From Alphaproteobacteria bacterium (GTDB lineage: Bacteria > Pseudomonadota > Alphaproteobacteria > UBA8366), in contig WHUA01000007.1 of the NCBI GenBank assembly GCA_009377445.1, positions 62,001 through 126,000 on the forward strand: a stretch of 64,000 nucleotides of DNA. Reading direction: 5' to 3'. The translations under genes were made by a program, and so were the position numbers. Of the stretch, positions 7,380 through 17,412 are shown in pieces. The notes under the pieces are model-generated. The model made no database searches. It worked only from the letters and a program-made list of their open reading frames with translations, and had not been told where the DNA came from. Numbering within the stretch: position 1 is the first letter of the stretch; each line of letters starts with the position of its first letter.

Positions 7380-8252
7380 TCAATTGCGTTTGAGGAGATC
7401 GTCGGCCAGCCGCCAGGTTTCCGCATCCGGCGCGGCGAGCATGCTGCGGAACTTCTCGATCGGGCTGTAGGGCGCTCCATCCCGCCGCGCGGCGTAGCCG
7501 CCCGCCTCGCGATGGATGAGCACGCCCGGCGCGTGGTCCCATTGCCACATATCGGCGAACACGCCGATATGGACGCGGCCCCCGGCCAGCGCGCGGAACG
7601 CCGCGCCGACGCTGCCGAGCTGCACGACCTCCGCGAACGCCGTCTGGCGGCTCCGCACCGTTTCGCCTTCCTCGTAGCCGTAGACGTTGGGGTGGACGTA
7701 GCAGCGCATGCTGGAGAGCGCTCCACCCGGCGCGCGTGTCGTCGCGCGCCGGTCTTCCGTGGACGGCGTCCGGCCGACACCGGCCGCCGCAGCGATGGCG
7801 ATGCGCCGCCCGTCTTCCCAGGCGCCCTCGCCGAGCGCCGCATAGCTCGTCTCGCCGCCGACCGGGTCGTGCACCCATCCCGCGAGCGTTATGCCGTCCT
7901 GCAGCAGCGACACGTAGATCCCGAAGCCGGCTTCCCCGCGGAGGAATGTCTTCGTGCCCCCGATCGGGTCGATCAGCCAGACCGGCCGGTCTCCTTTCAG
8001 CAGGTCGAGCAGCGTGGGATCGCGGAACACGGCTTCTTCGGCGACCACCACCGAGCCCGGCACCAGCCCGGCGAGCATCCTGGTCAGGCGCTTTTCGGAG
8101 GCGATGTCGGCCACGGTGACCGGATCGTCCGGCCCCTTCTCCATGACGTCGCCCGCCTTCAGCGAGCGGAAACGCGGCAGGATGTCCTCGGCGGATGTTT
8201 CGCGGAGGCAGGCGATGACGCGCTGCGGGTCCGGCAGCTTCGGGCTTGGCAT
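7380..8252 (-). CDS. Inositol monophosphatase family protein with an in-frame palindromic insert and a degraded active site
   Basis: A 290-residue IMPase-superfamily protein (inositol, histidinol or 3'(2'),5'-bisphosphate phosphatases). Present are AEEAVF (71-76), LIDPIGGTKTF (93-103) and WDHAPGVLIHREAGGY near the C-terminus. Two things are odd. The usual DPxDGT motif reads DPIGGT, so the second metal-binding Asp is Gly98. Residues 155-176 (GVGRTPSTEDRRATTRAPG) come from a 63-bp double-hairpin repeat absent from the neighbouring paralogue. The frame is intact and the start has only a weak Shine-Dalgarno. It follows the other paralogue by 9 bp. It may be catalytically weakened; this is inference. 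Confidence 0.88.
   Translation of the reverse strand: MPSPKLPDPQRVIACLRETSAEDILPRFRSLKAGDVMEKGPDDPVTVADIASEKRLTRMLAGLVPGSVVVAEEAVFRDPTLLDLLKGDRPVWLIDPIGGTKTFLRGEAGFGIYVSLLQDGITLAGWVHDPVGGETSYAALGEGAWEDGRRIAIAAAAGVGRTPSTEDRRATTRAPGGALSSMRCYVHPNVYGYEEGETVRSRQTAFAEVVQLGSVGAAFRALAGGRVHIGVFADMWQWDHAPGVLIHREAGGYAARRDGAPYSPIEKFRSMLAAPDAETWRLADDLLKRN
7727..7789 (-). repeat. In-frame double-hairpin repeat, copy A (inside the IMPase gene)
   Basis: 63 bp. Hairpin 1 (7727-7752) is CCGGCGCGCG, loop TGTCGT, CGCGCGCCGG: a perfect 10-bp stem. Hairpin 2 (7764-7789) has 10-bp arms with one mismatch around a 6-base loop. I count 56 of 63 positions identical to copy B at 26868-26930, with equal spacing and the same phase relative to the host reading frame. 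On the coding (minus) strand it yields RTPSTEDRRATTRAP. Confidence 0.9.
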
Positions 8253-8261
8253 TGCGGTGTC

Positions 8262-9062
8262 TCAGTCGGGTTTCAGGAATTCGTCGATCCGCCGCCAGGT
8301 CTCGGCGTCCGGCGCGGACAGCAGCCCCGGCGCCCGGTCGACCGGACGGTAGGCCACGCCGTCGACCCGCGCGGTGTAGCCGCCGGCCTCGCGGTGGATC
8401 AACACGCCGGCCGCATGGTCCCAGGACCACAAGTGGTTATAGACGGAGAAATCCCGCTCGCCCGCCGCCAGCGCGCGGAAGGCGCAGGCGGCCGAGCCGT
8501 AGCGCAAGACTTCGCGGAACGCGGCCTTCTTCGGGCGCACGGCGTCGCGATGCTCGCGGCCGTAGGCGTTGGAATTGATCAGCCCGGTCATCGCCTCGAT
8601 CGGGCCGCCTTCGGCGACCTCGAGGCGCCGCCGTCCGATCCAGGCGCCGCTCCCCTCCTCCGCCACCGCGGTATCGCCGCCGACCGGGTCGTGGATCCAG
8701 GCGCAGCGCGTCGTGCCGCCGCTGAGGAAGGCGACGACGATGGCGAAGGGCTCCTTGCCGGCGGCGAAGTTCTGCGTTCCGTCGACGGGATCGATGATCC
8801 AGAGGTCGTCGTCGGTTTCGAGCTTGTCCAGCAGGCCGGGATCGCGGTGCACCCCCTCCTCGCCGACGACGATCGAGCCGGGGACGTGCGCGCCGAGCAG
8901 CCGCGTGAGGCGCTCCTCCGCGTCCAGGTCGGCGATGGTGACCAGATCGCCCGGCTTCTTCTCCATCACCTGATGGGCCGCCAGATCGCGGAAACGCGGC
9001 AGCACGTCGATCTCCGCCGTCTCTCGCAGAAATTCGCAGACGCGATCCGGTTCCGGTTTCAT
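8262..9062 (-). CDS. Inositol monophosphatase family protein (intact paralogue)
   Basis: A 266-residue IMPase-superfamily phosphatase with complete Mg-binding motifs: GEEG (67-70), IIDPVDGTQNFAAG (89-102, Asp91 and Asp94) and SWDHAAGVLIHREAGGY. It resembles its downstream neighbour along its whole length but lacks that gene's 21-residue insert. Substrate could be inositol-1-phosphate, histidinol-phosphate or PAP. ATG 9062 is preferred; a TTG 30 bp upstream would place the start inside the groEL terminator. No clear Shine-Dalgarno is seen, and the terminator just before it means a promoter of its own or read-through is needed. Confidence 0.9.
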   Translation of the reverse strand: MKPEPDRVCEFLRETAEIDVLPRFRDLAAHQVMEKKPGDLVTIADLDAEERLTRLLGAHVPGSIVVGEEGVHRDPGLLDKLETDDDLWIIDPVDGTQNFAAGKEPFAIVVAFLSGGTTRCAWIHDPVGGDTAVAEEGSGAWIGRRRLEVAEGGPIEAMTGLINSNAYGREHRDAVRPKKAAFREVLRYGSAACAFRALAAGERDFSVYNHLWSWDHAAGVLIHREAGGYTARVDGVAYRPVDRAPGLLSAPDAETWRRIDEFLKPD

Positions 9063-9082
9063 GCCAATCTGTCGCGGGGGTC

Positions 9083-9118
9083 CAAAATACAAAGGGCCGC
9101 ACCGGGTGGTGCGGCCCT
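9083..9118 (-). terminator. Rho-independent terminator of groESL
   Basis: On the minus strand, AGGGCCGCACC, a 4-base loop and GGTGCGGCCCT form a perfect 11-bp GC-rich stem (9093-9118), followed directly by TTGTATTTT. It begins 28 bp after the groEL stop codon. Confidence 0.9.
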
Positions 9119-9145
9119 CGTTGTACAGGATTAAAGGCGCGGGGA

Positions 9146-11120
<1,975 letters not shown>

Positions 11121-11179
11121 TCGGCTCTCCCTCTTCTCTGGCTGGGATGGTCCCTATAAATTGGCTCTCGCGGGGCGCG

Positions 11180-11206
11180 TTGGCACTCATCCGCGGCGAG
11201 TGCTAA
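11180..11206 (-). promoter_or_regulatory. CIRCE operator (HrcA binding site) of groESL
   Basis: TTGGCACTC-N9-GAGTGCTAA on the plus strand, an inverted repeat differing from the consensus TTAGCACTC-N9-GAGTGCTAA at one base. It lies immediately downstream of the predicted -10 hexamer, so HrcA bound here would cover the transcription start. hrcA itself is not in this window. Confidence 0.95.
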
Positions 11207-11209
11207 CGC

Positions 11210-11237
11210 ATATAAGGCCACGGCAAAAAAGAGTCAA
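11210..11237 (-). promoter_or_regulatory. groESL promoter
   Basis: On the minus strand, TTGACT (11232-11237) and TTATAT (11210-11215) are separated by 16 bp. The same segment also fits the alphaproteobacterial heat-shock sigma -10 pattern, reading CTTATATGCG. The -35 hexamer overlaps the hflX stop codon (11234-11236). Confidence 0.75.
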
Positions 11238-12592
11238 CCGGCAGCGGACAATTCATCCCGCAGAGGGAGGGGTCTTTTCCCGAATCGGTGCTCGAACCGG
11301 GCCAGATCGGCCGGATCGAGGGTAACCTGGACGCTGGCGTGCCCTTCGCTGTCCTCCCGCCGGACGACCTGCCCGTGCGCGTAGAGCCAGGCGAGCGCGG
11401 CGCCGTCGGCCAGGTCGAGCTCGAAGCTGTGCAGCACGCGCTGCGCCATCAGCACCCTGTCGAGCAGCGCCAGCAGGTTGCCGCACCCTTCCCCGACGCG
11501 GGCCGACACCGCCACCGCATCCGGCTCGCGGCGCGCCCGCTCGATGACGAGATCGCGGGCCGGCGGGTCGAGCAGGTCGATCTTGTTCAGCACCTCGATC
11601 TGCGGCTGGTCTTCGGGCAGGTCGAGCCCGGCGAGCACGGCAAGGACGTCGGCCTTCTGAATCTCGGTCTCCGGATGCGCCACGTCGCGCACATGGAGGA
11701 TCAGGTCGGCCTCCATCACTTCCTCCAGCGTCGCCCGGAAGGCCGCGACGAGATGGGTCGGAAGCTGCGAAATGAAGCCGACCGTATCGGACAGGATGAA
11801 GCGCTGGCCCGACGGCAGGACGACTTGGCGCATGGTCGGATCGAGCGTCGCGAAGAGCTGGTCCTCCGCGAACACGCCGGCCTCCGCCAGCCGGTTGAAC
11901 AAGGTGGATTTGCCGGCGTTGGTGTAGCCGACGAGCGCGGCGACCGGATACGGCACCTTGCGGCGCGCACGGCGGTGCAGCGCGCGGGTGCGCTGGACGC
12001 CTTCGAGCTCGCGCCGCAGCCGGCCGATCCGCTCGCCGATCAGGCGGCGGTCGATTTCGAGCTGGCTTTCGCCGGGGCCGCCGAGGAAGCCGAAGCCGCC
12101 GCGCTGCCGCTCCAGATGGGTCCAGCTTCGCACCAGCCGCGACCGCTGGTAGCTGAGCGCCGCCAGCTCGACCTGCAGCCGGCCTTCATGGGTGCGCGCC
12201 CTGGCGCCGAAGATCTCCAGGATCAGGGCCGTCCGGTCGATCACCTTGGCGTGCAGGCCGCGTTCGAGGTTCCGCTGCTGCACGGGCGACAGCGCCGCAT
12301 CGACGATGACGACCTCGATCTCGAGCGCCTCGACGAGATCGCGCAGGCGCTCAACCACGCCGGAGCCCAGGTAGGTCGCCGGGACGATGCGCGCGAGGCG
12401 CAGGATCTCGCTGTGGGCCACCACCAGATCGATGGCGAGCGCCAGCCCGACGGCCTCGTCGAGGCGTGACTCGGATTCCCGCTGCGGAAATGCCGATCCG
12501 TCGCTGCTGGCCCGTTGCCGCAATTCCGGACAGAGTACCGCGGCCCGGCTGACAGGACGCCCATTTCGGGTGGGCGTCCCGTCCTCTTCCAT
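11234..12592 (-). CDS. hflX: GTPase HflX
   Basis: A 452-residue ribosome-associated GTPase. The HflX-specific region has GGFGFLGGPGESQLE (about 165-179), followed by the G1 P-loop GYTNAGKST (222-230), DTVGFI (G3) and NKIDLL (G4). HflX splits stalled or heat-damaged ribosomes. ATG 12592 is chosen because GGAGG lies 11 bases upstream; a GTG at 12625, overlapping hfq by 14 bp, would add 11 residues and has no spaced Shine-Dalgarno. It is the last gene of the dusB-ntr-trkA-hfq run. Confidence 0.95.
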   Translation of the reverse strand: MEEDGTPTRNGRPVSRAAVLCPELRQRASSDGSAFPQRESESRLDEAVGLALAIDLVVAHSEILRLARIVPATYLGSGVVERLRDLVEALEIEVVIVDAALSPVQQRNLERGLHAKVIDRTALILEIFGARARTHEGRLQVELAALSYQRSRLVRSWTHLERQRGGFGFLGGPGESQLEIDRRLIGERIGRLRRELEGVQRTRALHRRARRKVPYPVAALVGYTNAGKSTLFNRLAEAGVFAEDQLFATLDPTMRQVVLPSGQRFILSDTVGFISQLPTHLVAAFRATLEEVMEADLILHVRDVAHPETEIQKADVLAVLAGLDLPEDQPQIEVLNKIDLLDPPARDLVIERARREPDAVAVSARVGEGCGNLLALLDRVLMAQRVLHSFELDLADGAALAWLYAHGQVVRREDSEGHASVQVTLDPADLARFEHRFGKRPLPLRDELSAAG

Positions 12593-12611
12593 CCGGCTGG
12601 TTGCCTCCGGG

Positions 12612-12863
12612 TTATTCGTCGCCACTCTCCGTCTTGGAATCGAACAGTTGCACCGGCTGCGCCGGCATCACGGTCGATATCGCATGCTTGTAGACGAGTT
12701 GAGAATGAGCGTCGCGACGCAACAATACGCAGAAATTGTCAAACCAGGTGATGATCCCTTGCAGCTTTACGCCGTTCACCAGGAAAATGGTGACCGGCAT
12801 CTTGGCCTTACGAACGTTATTCAGAAACACGTCCTGCAGATTTTGGCCCTTCTCCGAAGACAT
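12612..12863 (-). CDS. hfq: RNA chaperone Hfq
   Basis: An 83-residue Sm-like protein. Sm1 begins at [20 protein letters not shown] with the [10 protein letters not shown] strand pair, and Sm2 includes [13 protein letters not shown] (the YKHA motif that binds U-rich RNA 3' ends). It forms a hexameric ring that helps small RNAs pair with mRNAs. AAAAAGGA lies before the ATG. The C-terminal tail is short ([14 protein letters not shown]). hflX follows, possibly overlapping by 14 bp. Confidence 0.99.
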   Translation of the reverse strand: MSSEKGQNLQDVFLNNVRKAKMPVTIFLVNGVKLQGIITWFDNFCVLLRRDAHSQLVYKHAISTVMPAQPVQLFDSKTESGDE

Positions 12864-12975
12864 AGGCTAGTCCTTTTTTTCGTTGGGATTCAAAACGAAC
12901 CCTGCAACATCGACAATGTTAAACATATGGGGCGTGCCGACAGCACTGCAATAACCCCTCTCCGAATGCCCAAGT

Positions 12976-13647
12976 TTACAACGTGGCAACGCAACCCGCT
13001 AGCTCAATACACGAGCCAAATCTAACTTTTGGTTGAAATAATCTGAACTCTTCCCCTTCCAAATCGGCGATGCCCACCAACACGGGCGTGCATCCGGTTA
13101 TGTGAGCGATTTCCATGTCGATGCCGGCGTCGCCGACGAACCAGACGTCGCCGCCCGCCGGAATGCCGCTGCCTTCGAGCGCCAGGTGGACTGGGTCCTC
13201 CGCGGGCTTGTCGCGGGCTGCGTCCCCTGCCCCGACGATGCGGTGAAAGAACCGCGCCCAGCCGAGGTGCTCCGCCTCCGCCCGCAGATAGCGGCCGGTC
13301 TTGTTGCTGACGACAGCGAGGCAGAACCCCGCGCCGTGCATCGCCTGCAGCATATCGCCCGCGCCCGGCAGCGGGGTGAGGTGCGCGATATGCGCCCGCT
13401 CGAAGGCGGCGTAGAACAGGCGCATCGCGTCTTCCCAGCGATCGCCGAAGAGCTTGGGAAACGACTCTCTCAGGGAATAACGGACACGCTCGCGGGTCTG
13501 TTCCAAGGTCCACGGCTCATGCCCCATTGCCTGGAATGTCTCGAAAAGAGCCGCGTGGATCGTTGCCCAGCTATCGACGAGCGTATTGTCCCAGTCGAAG
13601 ATGACCGCGCGAGGCCGCGCGACCCCCGGTTGGATAATGAAGCTCAC
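12976..13647 (-). CDS. HAD-superfamily phosphatase (phosphoglycolate phosphatase-like)
   Basis: A 223-residue HAD hydrolase. Motif I is VIFDWDNTLVDSW with the nucleophile at Asp18 and general acid at Asp20; motif II is VVSNKTGRYL; motif III is RDKPAEDPVH; motif IV is FVGDAGIDMEIA. The helical cap follows motif I, as in phosphoglycolate phosphatases. A GTG start at 13647 overlaps the transaminase stop by 4 bp (GTGA), which decides the start. The C-terminal tail after LEGEEFRLF continues for about 20 residues and ends near VRFGSCIELAGC. The substrate is unknown. Confidence 0.88.
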   Translation of the reverse strand: MSFIIQPGVARPRAVIFDWDNTLVDSWATIHAALFETFQAMGHEPWTLEQTRERVRYSLRESFPKLFGDRWEDAMRLFYAAFERAHIAHLTPLPGAGDMLQAMHGAGFCLAVVSNKTGRYLRAEAEHLGWARFFHRIVGAGDAARDKPAEDPVHLALEGSGIPAGGDVWFVGDAGIDMEIAHITGCTPVLVGIADLEGEEFRLFQPKVRFGSCIELAGCVATL

Positions 13648-14546
13648 CCTGCCCGCCTGGCCCTTTCCTTTTGTCCGCCGGATTTCGGCTCCCGGAGCCC
13701 GCGGCAGTAATCCATATAGCATTCGAAAATGCGCAGGGTCAGGGACCCCGGCTTGCCGTTCGCGATCGTCCTGTCGTCGATCGTGACGACCGGCGTCGCG
13801 AACGAGGTCGCGCTCGACGTGAAAGCTTCGCGCGCCGACTTCGCTTCTTCGACGCTGAAAGGCCGTTCCTCGAACTGGATGCCCTCTTCGCCTGCGATGC
13901 GGAGGATCGAGAGCCGGGTAATGCCGTTCAGGATGGCGTGGGTCGCCGGCCGGGTGACGAGCGTGCCGTCCTTCGTCACGATCCACGCGTTGCTCGACGT
14001 CCCTTCCGTCACGTTTCCGTCGGCATCGACCTGCCAAGCCTCGTAGGCGTCCGCCCGCGCGGCCATCGTCTTGCCGATGCAGTTCGGCAGCAGCGAGATG
14101 GTCTTGATGTCGCAGCGCTGCCAGCGGATATCGGGGATCGTGATGACCTTGACGCCGTCTTCGAACTTGGCGCTGTTGGCGTAGTCGCCCTGCCGCGTCG
14201 TCATCACCACCGAGGGCGTCACCGAAGGACCGGGATACTTATGGTCGCGCGGCGACACGCCCCGGGTGATCTGCATGTAGAGCAGCCCGTCCTCGACCCG
14301 GTTGCGCCGGACCAGCTCGCGCATCACCATGCGCAGCACCGTTCGGCTCATCGGCATGGCGATTTCGAGCTCGCGCAGCGAGCGTTCGAGCCGGTCGAGA
14401 TGCGGCTCCTCGTCGATCATCCGGCCGCCGATGATGGTGACGACCTCATAGACCCCGTCGGCGAACTGGTAGCCGCGGTCCTCGATGTGCACCGCGGCGC
14501 TGCCGTGCGGCACGTACCGCCCATTCACATAAGCTTGTCTCGCCAT
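13644..14546 (-). CDS. dat: D-amino-acid transaminase (class IV aminotransferase)
   Basis: A 300-residue fold-type IV PLP enzyme. Key features are IEDRGYQFADGVYEVV (21-36), the Schiff-base lysine Lys148 in RCDIKTISLLPN, and VTEGTSSNAWIV with Glu181 above the cofactor. The RCDIK context is typical of D-alanine transaminases rather than branched-chain enzymes. It would interconvert D-alanine/D-glutamate and 2-oxoacids, supplying or recycling peptidoglycan precursors. AAGGAAGG precedes the ATG. It sits between trkA and the HAD phosphatase, as in many alphaproteobacteria. Confidence 0.88.
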   Translation of the reverse strand: MARQAYVNGRYVPHGSAAVHIEDRGYQFADGVYEVVTIIGGRMIDEEPHLDRLERSLRELEIAMPMSRTVLRMVMRELVRRNRVEDGLLYMQITRGVSPRDHKYPGPSVTPSVVMTTRQGDYANSAKFEDGVKVITIPDIRWQRCDIKTISLLPNCIGKTMAARADAYEAWQVDADGNVTEGTSSNAWIVTKDGTLVTRPATHAILNGITRLSILRIAGEEGIQFEERPFSVEEAKSAREAFTSSATSFATPVVTIDDRTIANGKPGSLTLRIFECYMDYCRGLREPKSGGQKERARRAG

Positions 14547-14616
14547 TGCGATCCCTTCCTTTTCCCGGCCGCATCCCCCGCGCCGCCTGGCCGCAATAGG
14601 AATATATTAAGAAGAC

Positions 14617-15990
14617 TTAAAAGAACTCCAGCCTGACGGCAAACAACTTCTCCACTTTCTTGACCGAGCCCGCCGTGGCCAGGAGGATGACCCGGTCGCG
14701 CGCCCGGACATCGGTATCGCCGCGCGGGATGATCACCTCGCCGTCACGCACGATCGCGCCGATGATGACGCCGGAGGGCAGCTTGCCTTCCCGGATCTGC
14801 GAGCCGACCAGGGGCGAGGTCTCCAGCGCCTCCGCCTCGATGACCTCGCCGAACCCGTCGCGCAGCGAATGCACCGCCCGGATGCGCCCGCGGCGGATGT
14901 GCTGAAGGATCGTCGAGACCGTGATCGCCCGCGGATTGACCAGCACGTCGATGCCGAGCGTGGTGACCAGCGACGAGTAGGTCGTCTTGTTGGCGAGCGC
15001 GATCGTCCGCTCGACGCCGTAGCGTTTCGCCAGCAGCGAGCCCAGGATGTTCGTCTCGTCGTCGTCCGTGACCGCGACCACCGTGTCGGCGGAGCGGATG
15101 TTGATCTCCTCGAGGATCTCGGCGTCCAGGCCGTCGCCCCAGGTGACCATCGTATCGGGCAGCATGGAGGCGATCTTGCGCGCCTGCGCCTGGTCGCGTT
15201 CGACGATGCGGGCGGTCATGTCGGGGGTCGCCTCGATCAGCTTCGCGAGGTTGAGGCCGATGTTGCCGCCGCCGATGATCACCATGCGGTGCGCTTCCTG
15301 CTCCTGGTAGCCGAACGCCGCGAGCGCCCGCGGCACATGCTCGGTGTCGGCGACGAAATAGACCTCGTCGCCCGGCACCATCTGGTCGGTGGATTTCGGG
15401 ATGGCGGCGATCTCGTCGTGAACGATGCCGACGATGACGATGTGGAGGTCGGGAAACAGCTCGGTGAGCTGGCGCAGCGGCGTATTGACGATCGGGCAGT
15501 CCTCGGTGCAGCGGACGCCGATGACCCGCACCTTGTCCTCGGCCAGCGGGATCATGTCGAAGGCGCCGGGCACCGCGAGGCGGCGGGAAATCGCCTGCGC
15601 CACTTCGATCTCCGGCGAGATGATGACGTCGATCGGCATGTGATCGCGGCTGAACAGGTCCGCCCACACGGGCTCGAGGAAGCTCTGCTGGCGGATGCGG
15701 GCGATCTTCGTCGGCACGTTGAACAGCGAGTGCGCCACCTGGCAGGCGACCATGTTGACCTCGTCGGCGAAAGTCACGGCGATGATCATGTCGGCGTCGG
15801 CGGCGCCCGCATTCTCCAGGACGTCGGGCTGCGACGCGTTGCCGACGAAGGCCTGCACGTCGAGCGTTTCGTTGACCCGCGCGATCAGCTCGGGCTCCTG
15901 GTCGATCACGGTGACGTCGTTCTGCTCGCTCGCGAGGTAACTGGCGATGTGGTAGCCGACCTGCCCGGCCCCACAGATGATGACCTTCAT
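14617..15990 (-). CDS. trkA: Trk potassium-uptake regulatory subunit TrkA
   Basis: A 457-residue cytoplasmic protein made of two tandem RCK halves. NAD-binding motifs are GAGQVGYHIASYL (7-19) and GGGNIGLNLAKLIE (about 240-253), each followed by a TrkA-C domain. It gates the TrkH/TrkG potassium channel, which is not in this window. The gene follows ntrX by 21 bp, the usual alphaproteobacterial order linking nitrogen regulation and potassium uptake. No strong Shine-Dalgarno is seen before the ATG. Confidence 0.96.
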   Translation of the reverse strand: MKVIICGAGQVGYHIASYLASEQNDVTVIDQEPELIARVNETLDVQAFVGNASQPDVLENAGAADADMIIAVTFADEVNMVACQVAHSLFNVPTKIARIRQQSFLEPVWADLFSRDHMPIDVIISPEIEVAQAISRRLAVPGAFDMIPLAEDKVRVIGVRCTEDCPIVNTPLRQLTELFPDLHIVIVGIVHDEIAAIPKSTDQMVPGDEVYFVADTEHVPRALAAFGYQEQEAHRMVIIGGGNIGLNLAKLIEATPDMTARIVERDQAQARKIASMLPDTMVTWGDGLDAEILEEINIRSADTVVAVTDDDETNILGSLLAKRYGVERTIALANKTTYSSLVTTLGIDVLVNPRAITVSTILQHIRRGRIRAVHSLRDGFGEVIEAEALETSPLVGSQIREGKLPSGVIIGAIVRDGEVIIPRGDTDVRARDRVILLATAGSVKKVEKLFAVRLEFF

Positions 15991-16011
15991 GGCAACCGAC
16001 CGTTTCCGCGC

Positions 16012-17412
16012 TTACGCGCCTGTTTTCTGGATCCGCTCGGCGTTATGCACGCCGAGGCCCTTCAGCTTCCGGTGCAGCGCCGCGCGATCCATACCTACGA
16101 AACCGGCGGTACGGCTGATGTTGCCGCCGAAGCGGGCCAGGTGAAATGTCAGATACTGACGCTCGAAGTCCTCCCGCGCCTCGCGGAGCGGCTGGTTCAT
16201 GATGCCGAGCGACGCATCGGAGCGGAGGAAATCCGGCGAGCCGCCGCCGATCGCGTCCGCCACGGCGTCGGCCCGCACCGGCGCGTCCGGATCGCCCGTA
16301 TTCGGCAGCAGCAGCCGCTCGATGACGTTCACCAGTTCCCACACGTTGCCGGGCCATTCGTAAGCCTGAAGGGCGATCAGCGCTTCTTCCGACAGCATGC
16401 GCGGCGAGCGTCCCTTCGCCGCCGCGGAGCGGATCATGACCTGCTTGGCGAGCTCCGGAATGTCGGCGCGGCGCACTTCGAGCGGCGGCACCATCAGCGG
16501 CACCACGTTGAGGCGGTAGTAAAGGTCTTCGCGGAAGTTTCCCGCCTCGATCTCGCGCTTCAGGTCGCGGTTGGTGGTCGCGATGACGCGCGCGTCGACC
16601 TCGACCCATCCCTCGCCGCCGAGGCGGTTGAAGCGCGGCCGGTGCAGCACGCGGACGATCTTCGTCTGCGTCTCGATCGGCATGTCGGCGATCTCGTCAA
16701 GCAGCAGCGTCCCGCCGTGCGCCTGCTCCAGCACGCCGACCCGCCGCGCCGAGCCGGCGGCCGCCTCGGTGCCGAACAGCGCGGATTCGAGGCGGTCCGG
16801 CTCCAGCCCGGCGCAATTCAGCACAACATAGGGCCCTTTCGCGCGGTTCGACTGGTCGTGCAGCAGCCGCGCGACGACGCTCTTGCCCGAGCCCGGCGAG
16901 CCGGTGATCAGGACGCGGCTGTCGGTCGGCGCGACCTTCTCCAGCGCCTGGCGCAGATGGGCGATCGCCGGCGAATTGCCGGTCAGGTCGACGATCGGGC
17001 AACCGATCTGCTCCTTGAGGGCGCGGTTTTCGTTGCGCAGCCGCGCGTCTTCCAGCGCCTTCGCGATGGTGTGCAGCAAGACGTCGGACTTGAACGGCTT
17101 CGTCAGGAAATCGTATGCGCCCATCTTGGTGGCGCGGACGGCCATGTCGAAGGTGGCGTGGCCGCTGATCATGACGACCTGCTGGTCCGGATTGTCGCGG
17201 AGGATCATCTCCACCATCTGCAGGCCGTCGTACTGGCTGTTCTGCAGCCATACGTCGAGGATGATGAGGCTGGGCTGGCGCATCTGAATGGCGCTGAGCG
17301 CCTCGGCGCTGTTGCCCGCCTCGCGCGTCGTATAGCCCTCGTCCTGGAGGATGCCCGCGATGATCTTGCGGATATCCACTTCGTCGTCGACGATCAGGAT
17401 ATCGGTCGCCAT
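16012..17412 (-). CDS. ntrX: Nitrogen-assimilation/redox response regulator NtrX
   Basis: A 466-residue response regulator: receiver domain (about 1-120) with phosphoacceptor Asp53 in LIILDVWL and Lys in FLTKPFK, an AAA+ domain with Walker A GSPGSGKSVV and GGTLLLDEIADM, and a C-terminal Fis-type HTH (ISRTAGFVGMDRAALHRKL). The GAFTGA loop needed to contact sigma-54 is replaced by [12 protein letters not shown], as usual in NtrX, so it probably does not activate sigma-54. GGAGG lies inside the end of ntrY, and the genes overlap by one base (TGATG). Confidence 0.96.
   Translation of the reverse strand: MATDILIVDDEVDIRKIIAGILQDEGYTTREAGNSAEALSAIQMRQPSLIILDVWLQNSQYDGLQMVEMILRDNPDQQVVMISGHATFDMAVRATKMGAYDFLTKPFKSDVLLHTIAKALEDARLRNENRALKEQIGCPIVDLTGNSPAIAHLRQALEKVAPTDSRVLITGSPGSGKSVVARLLHDQSNRAKGPYVVLNCAGLEPDRLESALFGTEAAAGSARRVGVLEQAHGGTLLLDEIADMPIETQTKIVRVLHRPRFNRLGGEGWVEVDARVIATTNRDLKREIEAGNFREDLYYRLNVVPLMVPPLEVRRADIPELAKQVMIRSAAAKGRSPRMLSEEALIALQAYEWPGNVWELVNVIERLLLPNTGDPDAPVRADAVADAIGGGSPDFLRSDASLGIMNQPLREAREDFERQYLTFHLARFGGNISRTAGFVGMDRAALHRKLKGLGVHNAERIQKTGA

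Noticed and set aside
7727..7789. Interpretation of the coding hairpins as Rickettsia palindromic elements
   Set aside because: Only the principle (in-frame palindromic insert) is shared. The sequence and the gene content of this genome do not point to Rickettsia, and I cannot match it to a known RPE family by eye.
16012..17412. NtrX treated as damaged because GAFTGA is missing
   Set aside because: Absence of this sigma-54 contact loop is normal for NtrX orthologues; all other domains are intact.
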